Part shown: piece by piece, positions 19,500 through 25,000 of the stretch
Position numbering within the stretch: the first letter of the stretch is position 1
Layout of the letters: the number at the start of each line of letters is the position of its first letter
DNA from: Sphaeroforma sirkka
Taxonomy: Eukaryota; Opisthokonta; Ichthyosporea; Ichthyophonida
Direction: 5' to 3'
NCBI GenBank assembly: GCA_001586965.3
Contig: LUCW03000628.1
Coordinates: forward strand, 1-25,000
Length of the DNA stretch: 25,000 nt
Notes under the pieces: model-generated
The model's input: the letters and a program-made list of their open reading frames with translations, nothing else
What the model was told of the DNA's origin: nothing
Database searches by the model: none
Position numbers and translations under genes: made by a program

Positions 19500-19835
19500 G
19501 TATATATATATTGTTATATGCATGTGCTGTTTCATCGCATTTTATATCGCATTATATATATATGCATATATACATATAATATATATATATATCAACATCA
19601 TCAATACATAAATATTATGTTATGTATATATACATATGTTACGCATCATATTATAATACATATACACCATGCACACATTACACACACGTTACATACATAC
19701 ATTACATACATACATACATTATACATACACATACATACGTGCCATACATTATGCACACATCATACGCACATACAATACATACATTACATACGTACATACA
19801 TACATACATACACATACATTACATACGTACATACA

Positions 19836-19866
<31 letters not shown>

Positions 19867-19976
19867 CATACATACATACATACATGTACATACATACATT
19901 ACATACAGCATACATACATACATACATACATACATACATACATACATCAAAACATACATAGATACATACATAGATG

Positions 19977-20029
<53 letters not shown>

Positions 20030-21356
20030 AAAGTATATATACCGATCCATATATCTACCTCAGGCACGAAGGAAAAAAACAGATTGCTCCAGTACAATTA
20101 ATAAAGCCACGATCATAGCTTCAATACTAAACTACCCATCGTACCAATGTTGCGGGGCTAAGCCGGTTCGGGTATCCTCGATCTTACTATCCTCCGCAAA
20201 CACAGCTCTGAGTAGATGTTCATCCAGTACTCTCCACTCCCACGTAGTTGTTAGGATCGTCGGGGATCGTCTCACCGTCCTCTCCCTTTGCCAGGTGTAG
20301 GTAGAGTGTAGTGTATATTCTGATGTGTAAAGCCAAGTTTAACAGCACATACACAGGCACATAGATTGCCTGCCTATATATATATATATCTTAAGTTTTA
20401 CACGTGTATTGTATCTGCACGTACGCTTCTATTCCCCTATATACTGATATACGTTATACTGTATGCGCATTCAGGCCTGCCTATATGCTTCTATATTTGC
20501 TCATAGCGCCTTAAACAGTACACCCAAGTGCACTCAACAAGAATTTCATTGATTTGTACTTGTTGTGTGAGCGCGTGCGTAGTGAACAGGTGAGATACAC
20601 ACTTGCCTATGGCCCATAGTCCGCCACATCTATAACACGGGGGGTTTTTAGCCTAAACCCTAAAACTCTAAAATCGCCACATTTATAAATGGGTGAGCTA
20701 CACACACACCTGGTGTATGCGACACCACTCGCCGCTGTACTACACCCCAGTCAGGCACACAGACAACTTCACTTTGAACACTTGAATTGAACATCACTTG
20801 CAACAACAACCAGGACTCGCGGGGAACAACTGGCAGCGTATACGACCTGCTGTTGTAATACCCTGAGCACCTATAATAACACCACTTGTGCATATCTCTA
20901 ACATACTATAATGACATCACTAGTCTATCTCACGTGCATCGGTAAGCCTTTGCGACTGCGACTGTGTTGAAAGTGCTTGGTAGTCAGTATTGCGGGTACA
21001 CAACAGGAGCTCACAGACACACACACTCACCACACACCTGAATGCATGCGGTGGCACACGAATGATGTGCGTACGCGTATAGATACACATACACACACAC
21101 ACACACACCTATATATATACGTCCACTACACACGCGTGCGTAGCTACCATACCCGTTGCTGTGTGTACTGCTCCCTGTTCTGCTGTGCCAGTCCGTTCAC
21201 AAAATCCTCCACTATCCCTCCTGGCAATACAGTGTAGCTGCCCTCTGTTACTTTGTGATCGCTCATAAACATCGACACGGCATGGTCTATGAGCTGAGGC
21301 ACATGGGAATAGAGAAGTGTGTGGGTAACATCAGTATGTGTGGGTGTTTATATATA

Positions 21357-21403
<47 letters not shown>

Positions 21404-21442
21404 ATGTGTATGTGTGTGTGTGTGTGTGGGTTTGTTTGTATA

Positions 21443-21541
<99 letters not shown>

Positions 21542-22861
21542 ATGTGTATGTATGTGCGTGTGTGTGTGGGCATGGTCTATGAGCTGAGGTGCATGGGAAT
21601 AGAGGAGTGTGTAGCTAACATCAGAATGTGTGGGTGTGGATATGGGTGCTTGTGTGTTTGTGTATATATGTGTGTATGGGTGTGTGTGCAAACAAAACCC
21701 AATATACTGCACAGATCTCACCCGCACTCCCAGACACAAAATGGCTTTGTCCTTACCCTGTGTAGGTGGATGGTGTACGGTAGGTTTAGCTCAGGTACAC
21801 GTTGCACAAACACCATCCACATGACATTCAGCAGCTCCATGCACATAGCCCGCCCTTCTGGTCTATTTATAGAATTGAAGGCGCTTTCGAACATTTGATA
21901 ATATTCCACTTTGTCTGGGGTATCTGGCTTGGTGATGGACACGTTGCCGATGCAGATCCCTTCGCAATGGTCCAGTATTTCGAATGCTGGTTGGAGAGTG
22001 GGTAGAGTGTTGGTGAGTGAGTTGTGGTGTTCATAGTGTGTGAACTGTGAAGGTATGCGTTTGCAAGAAGATATATATGCATGTGTATGCATATACATTT
22101 ACACATTAAGTAGCCTACATACGCGTATATACAGGGGCATATATATATACGTGCACACCTACTCCGCTATGTATACAAAGTCAAACGAATACAAGCATTA
22201 CATGCCTGTTCGCACACAATCACGCACACATACACAAACACATGTCTTGTACACTCCATATACATATACTCACGACAGTCGCATACACAAAACCCAATAT
22301 ACACAACCGTACACATGTACACAAACACCACAACACACACAAATACCTCCCCCCCCCCCCCACACACACAACAAACACTGGTTTGAACTAGCGCATGCGC
22401 GCTGAGACAGTACGTACTGCGATCGTACACCACTGGGTTTATGCGCCCGAGCAAACCCAATCGATAACGTCTGTGCAGCCATCGCCCATTGGTCCAGGTA
22501 CAGTTGGGCCCGTGCTCATCTCTGCGCATACCAAGGGTTCAAAGCTATTAATACATTTAAACGGGCAGTCAATGGGATGGCCTGAGGTATCACCTGGTGG
22601 GGGTGTCCGTGTGCAGTAGTACATTCGCGAGACAGTGCTTTGAAGCTATAAATAGATGTTAGATGACAGCCAATACAATCGCTGGGATTGCTGGTTGGTA
22701 GTGGGCCAGGCTGGGAGCAAGTAACGTCGATTCTGAGAGGACAACGATATACACTTTCACAATATATTCAAGTATATAAGACAGTGTTCTTCAAACCCTA
22801 AAATTCATATAACTATATATAGACCATCACACATCCATATATTATACAAATGTGAAATAAT

Positions 22862-22950
<89 letters not shown>

Positions 22951-22976
22951 TATAGACATATAGACATATATATAAA

Positions 22977-23009
<33 letters not shown>

Positions 23010-23027
23010 ATCTATATATATATAGAT

Positions 23028-23067
<40 letters not shown>

Positions 23068-25000
23068 TGCATCAGTGTGCGAGCAGGTGGTATGTGTGCA
23101 TAGAGTAATGTGTGGTGCGTCTGTCACGTATGTGGTTCATACACACAGCCTTGAACACATGGCAGCGGCATATAAGCTATCTGTATTGAACTATGCATAC
23201 AAAGTATCTCAATATACACACACTAAACTATCTCTATGTATACATACTAAACTATATCTATGCACACATACTTATACATCAGAATATAGTTTGAAGCAGA
23301 TCAGGAGATACGTTATGGCTAAAAAGGATGTACATACACATACGTTAGGGATGTACATACGATACGTTGATTTCTGGGTATGTCCGATATACAACATGTA
23401 TGGAGTTCCTATGTCCCGACAGGATTTCTGAGACATTCTTGTGTAGCCTCATGTTCACTTAAACGCATGCATATGTACACACACGCCCACCCACACCCAC
23501 ACAGATGCATATAGGATTGTAGACGTAGGTACATGCACAAATACAGTACACACACGGACATGCTGGCAAAACGCAAACATACAGACATAAACGTAAGTGC
23601 ACAGACAATATACACACATGCACGGGGATGTATATGCATACGGCATGTACAGATCAATAGATATATAAAAACGTACATGTGAGCACACACCTTATAGACA
23701 TACACATAAGATGATTCCTACGAATAACAGCATCATTCTACACACATAAGGTATGTACACATACAGCACGTGTACATATGTACATGATTGTATTTGATCA
23801 TGACATAGACATACATGTACGATGATTCGTATACATACACGTAAGATGATTCATATACATACACGTATGATGATTTACATACATACACGTATGATGATTC
23901 CTATACATACACGTATGATGATTCCTATACATACACGTACGATAATTCCTATACATACACGTATAATTCATATGCATACACGCATGATGATTCATATACA
24001 TATATGTATGATTCATATACATACATGTATGACTCATATACATACACGTATGATTCATATACATACATGTATGATTCCTATACATACACGCATGATATTT
24101 CATACACATACACGTATGATGATTCCTATACATACACGTATGATGATTCCTAGACATACACGTATGATGATTCCTATACATACACGTATGATGATTCCTA
24201 TACATACATGTATGATGATTCATATAAATACACGTATAATGATTCATATATATACACGTATGATGTTTCCTATACATACACGTATAATGATTCCTATACA
24301 AACACGTATATGACTCCCATACATACACGTATGATAATTCCTATACATATACGTATGATTCATATACATACACGTATGATGATTCATATACAAAACATGT
24401 ATGATTCCTATACATACACTTATGATGATTCATATACATGCACGTATGAATACATGTATAAATACTATACACACGTATGATGATTTCTATACATACACGT
24501 ATGATTCATATACATACACGTATGCTGATCCCTATACATACACGTATGATGATTCCTACACATACACGTATGATGATTTAAAAATACACGTATGATGATT
24601 CATATACATCCACGTATGATTCATATACATACACGTATAATGACTCCTACACATACAAGTATGATTCATATACATACACGTATGTTGATTTATACATACA
24701 CGTATGATGATTCAAATACATACACGTATGATGATTCTACATACACGTATGATGATTTATATACATACACGTATGATGATTTATACATACACGTATGATG
24801 ATTTATACATACACGTATGATGATTTATACATACACGTATGATGATTCCTGGTAGTTGGACACTCGGATGTGCAGGAGCTTAAACTGTTCATTGACACAC
24901 GGGCACTCATCCACGTCTTCTAACACACTCTTCAGCAAACACTTCACCGCAAACGGACTCAGCGTCATGAGTTTAGCCGTCGCCGCTCTCCTGTGAGCGT
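18942..25000 (-). CDS. PHKB: Phosphorylase b kinase regulatory subunit (beta-like), C-terminal part, intron-split, continues beyond the window
   Basis: PHKA/PHKB subunits are large scaffolds that inhibit the catalytic gamma subunit of phosphorylase kinase until Ca2+/calmodulin or phosphorylation releases it, and so control glycogen breakdown in the cytosol. Conserved C-terminal landmarks appear in order on the minus strand: [17 protein letters not shown] (compare LMSLSP..MKNLLHHIL of alpha), [19 protein letters not shown] (compare GQWLRRRRLDGALNRVP), [14 protein letters not shown] (compare WDILERTPNGIIV), [17 protein letters not shown] (compare IDQPQYRQIVVELLMVV), then [19 protein letters not shown] (compare LGKRGTCSYLTKAVMNLL of beta). 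The stop follows Cys-Phe-Val-Ser, a CaaX box like CLIS and CAMQ of mammalian subunits. Splice phases agree across the proposed exons 24835-25000, 22418-22521, 21757-21986, 21153-21293, 20136-20236 and 18942-19107. Whether it is the alpha or beta orthologue is unsettled; beta is favoured by PELNL and LAKAVM. Confidence 0.85.
19108..20135 (-). other. Intron of the PHK-like gene, mostly microsatellite
   Basis: The intron is about 1.0 kb, from GTAGTT to TTAACAG (19114-19108). It consists largely of the TA and ACAT arrays listed separately, with no recognised gene. Confidence 0.5.
19168..20030. repeat. Microsatellite complex: (GT)n, G-run, (TA)n, (ACAT)n
   Basis: The complex comprises a GT and G run (19170-19210), TA (19212-19248), mixed TA/CATA (19260-19600), a long ACAT/TACA tetranucleotide array (about 19660-19975) and a final TA run (19986-20026). 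It produces many open readings of Tyr-Ile or His-Thr-Tyr repeats on both strands, which are not genes. Confidence 0.95.
20136..20236 (-). CDS. Possible PHK-like exon
   Basis: The minus-strand reading gives [20 protein letters not shown] then [14 protein letters not shown], which is protein-like in an otherwise repeat-rich intron. Donor GGGTAGTT leaves two bases (GG), which combine with the G that opens the last exon. An acceptor AG (GTGGGAG) at 20238-20237 gives the phase 0 start required by the preceding exon, but its pyrimidine tract is poor and other acceptors are possible. The [12 protein letters not shown] stretch might match the LDRLVKEAFNEF region of beta. The exon is supported by phase and composition only. 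Confidence 0.45.
20237..21152 (-). other. Intron of the PHK-like gene
   Basis: The intron is about 0.9 kb starting GTATGG. It contains CA microsatellites (about 21020-21108), a short TA run (20376-20388) and a telomere-like tract CTAAACCCTAAAACTCTAAA at 20653-20672. No coding segment with family similarity was found. Confidence 0.5.
21153..21293 (-). CDS. PHK-like exon
   Basis: The exon has exactly 141 bases (47 codons, phase 0 at both ends), acceptor GTGCCTCAG and donor GTATGG. It encodes [18 protein letters not shown] then [20 protein letters not shown] and NREQYTQQR. It continues LHR from the previous exon so that [17 protein letters not shown] parallels EKIVHIANDLFLQEQK of the alpha subunit. 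The second half has no counterpart that I recall and may be a lineage-specific extension. Confidence 0.78.
21281..21640. repeat. Tandem duplication of about 290 bp with long TA microsatellites
   Basis: CATGGTCTATGAGCTGAGG at 21281-21299 recurs at 21571-21589, each followed by a similar CATGGGAATAGAG, AACATCAG and TGTGTGGGTGT series, then TA/TG repeats. The two copies bracket 21347-21570, mainly (TA)n and (TG)n. Confidence 0.85.
21294..21756 (-). other. Intron of the PHK-like gene with a partial duplication
   Basis: The intron is 463 bases from GTAAGG to CCTCAG. It contains (TA)n runs (about 21347-21400 and 21447-21538) and a duplicated segment: 21281-21345 recurs at 21571-21640, including the splice acceptor and first codons of the next exon. 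Confidence 0.65.
21757..21986 (-). CDS. PHK-like exon, best-conserved block
   Basis: The exon has 230 bases, with acceptor CCAACCAG ending at 21987 and donor GTAAGG at 21756-21751; it leaves phase 0. It encodes [17 protein letters not shown], then [38 protein letters not shown] and [14 protein letters not shown]. Order and spacing follow the beta subunit stretch WDILERTPNGIIV, LSDMTMYEMNFSLLVEDTLG, QPQYRQIVVELLMV and NPELEF. In the mammalian proteins this is part of the C-terminal regulatory domain, after the GH15-like part. It is the strongest single piece of evidence for the gene. Confidence 0.9.
21987..22417 (-). other. Intron of the PHK-like gene
   Basis: The intron is 431 bases, from GTACGT to CCAACCAG. 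The body is CA-rich with a C-run at 22348-22362. No gene was found within it. Confidence 0.65.
22418..22521 (-). CDS. PHK-like exon with the basic RRxR segment
   Basis: The exon encodes [20 protein letters not shown] then [14 protein letters not shown]. Its acceptor is TGCGCAG (22528-22522) and its donor is GTACGT (22417-22412). It has 104 bases, enters after two bases of a codon and leaves one base, which fits the next exon exactly (A + CA gives Thr). The product matches the conserved (G/N)xWxRRRxxxGALNRxP segment of PHKA/PHKB, although the ALNR core is altered to LLGR. An overlapping minus-strand reading, [20 protein letters not shown], in another frame also looks protein-like but has no family match and is not used. 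Confidence 0.75.
22522..24834 (-). other. Large intron of the PHK-like gene
   Basis: The intron is about 2.3 kb, bounded by GTATGT on the 24834 side and GCGCAG at 22527-22522. It contains the about 1-kb minisatellite (23813-24850), a CA/TA microsatellite (22856-23064), and scattered CA- and TA-rich DNA. A further small exon inside cannot be excluded. Confidence 0.6.
22856..23064. repeat. Compound (CA)n / (TA)n microsatellite
   Basis: A CA run (about 22861-22884) is followed by long TA runs interrupted by GACATA and ATAGATAGA variants up to about 23064. The tract is intronic with respect to the PHK-like gene. Confidence 0.95.
23813..24850. repeat. Minisatellite array, 21-24 bp units
   Basis: There are roughly 45-50 tandem copies of a unit close to ATACATACACGTATGATG plus ATTCCT or ATTC. 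Unit lengths are mostly 24, 21-22 or 18 bases. The right-hand end is the most homogeneous and abuts the PHK exon; the left end decays into AC/AT-rich sequence. Read on the strand of the gene, each unit contains CATACGTGTATGTAT, with a GTATGT splice-donor-like core. There are no unique spacers, so this is not a CRISPR array. Confidence 0.95.
24835..25000 (-). CDS. PHK-like exon, incomplete at the window edge
   Basis: The minus-strand reading gives [20 protein letters not shown] then [20 protein letters not shown] and [10 protein letters not shown]. It could extend beyond 25000, or begin after a CAG at 24993-24991. Two donor choices leave the same phase (two bases): GTATGT beginning at 24834, inside the first unit of the minisatellite, or a weaker GTCCAA beginning at 24861. 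The stronger consensus favours the former, which would make the last residues of the exon minisatellite-derived. Confidence 0.7.

Noticed and set aside
18942-20097. Tyr-Ile, Tyr-Met or His-Thr-Tyr rich ORFs in several frames
   Set aside because: They are translations of TA and ACAT microsatellites. Only the non-repetitive end of the minus-strand reading at 18942-19107 is a real exon.
20660-20893. 77-codon minus-strand reading in the PHK intron as an extra exon
   Set aside because: There is no similarity to PHKA/PHKB in sequence order, and no donor and acceptor pair with the needed phase was found by eye.
21287-21898. ORFs of 87-186 codons over the TA/TG microsatellites
   Set aside because: They are simple-repeat translations. 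The real exon (21757-21986) lies on the minus strand beside them.
22348-22362. C-run in CA-rich DNA as a quadruplex or regulatory element
   Set aside because: It is a single homopolymer run without the multiple spaced runs needed for an i-motif or quadruplex claim, and is ordinary in this repeat-rich intron.
23798-24328. Long open readings on both strands across the minisatellite (163 and 176 codons of His/Thr/Met or Met/Tyr/Asn/His repeats)
   Set aside because: They arise because the stop-poor repeat unit is often a multiple of three bases. Both strands are open at once, and there is no non-repetitive part.
23813-24850. Regularly repeated short units resembling a CRISPR array
   Set aside because: Units are contiguous with no unique spacers, lengths vary from 18 to 24 bases, the context is a eukaryotic intron and no cas genes are present.

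Overview
This is eukaryotic DNA: a protein-coding gene split by GT-AG introns, two copies of a Ty3/gypsy-type LTR retrotransposon, an APE-type LINE, and very long (TA)n, (ACAT)n and 21-24 bp tandem arrays. No species can be named from the window. The host gene is a C-terminal part of a phosphorylase kinase regulatory subunit, a family best known from animals, so a holozoan protist is a reasonable but weak guess.

Layout. 1-568 is non-coding, with a primer-binding-site-like motif. 569-800 and 8359-8649 are the 3' end of a LINE (copy A, minus strand), split by a young Ty3/gypsy chromovirus-like element (801-8358, plus strand, LTRs about 99.5% identical, 4-bp target duplication). 8650-13910 is a second, older and more eroded copy of the same Ty3 family on the minus strand, itself carrying a solo LTR (10681-11278) of the opposite orientation with its own 4-bp duplication. 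13911 to about 18095 is a much longer LINE copy B (minus strand) with ORF1 remnant, APE endonuclease, reverse transcriptase, C-terminal Cys/His cluster and 3' UTR. It is frameshifted and dead. LINE copy B preserves the unoccupied form of the site where the young Ty3 element landed in copy A.

18113-18280 is a short tandem repeat. From about 18.6 kb to the right edge, the minus strand holds the last exons of a phosphorylase b kinase regulatory subunit (beta-like, PHKB/PHKA family). Exons lie at about 24835-25000 (incomplete), 22418-22521, 21757-21986, 21153-21293, 20136-20236 (uncertain) and 18942-19107. The predicted protein ends in Cys-Phe-Val-Ser, a CaaX box like the farnesylated ends of animal alpha and beta subunits. 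Its introns are packed with microsatellites and one minisatellite of about 1 kb whose repeat unit contains a splice-donor-like GTATGT in the sense of the gene.

There is no operon-like or defence-like system here. The most valuable points are the cryptic PHK gene hidden among repeats, the minisatellite that seems to grow out of its exon/intron border, the duplicated splice acceptor, the empty-site proof of nested insertion, and a Dam-methylase-like domain between RNase H and integrase of the Ty3 family. All statements rest on reading the sequence and remembered family features. No search or alignment program was run.
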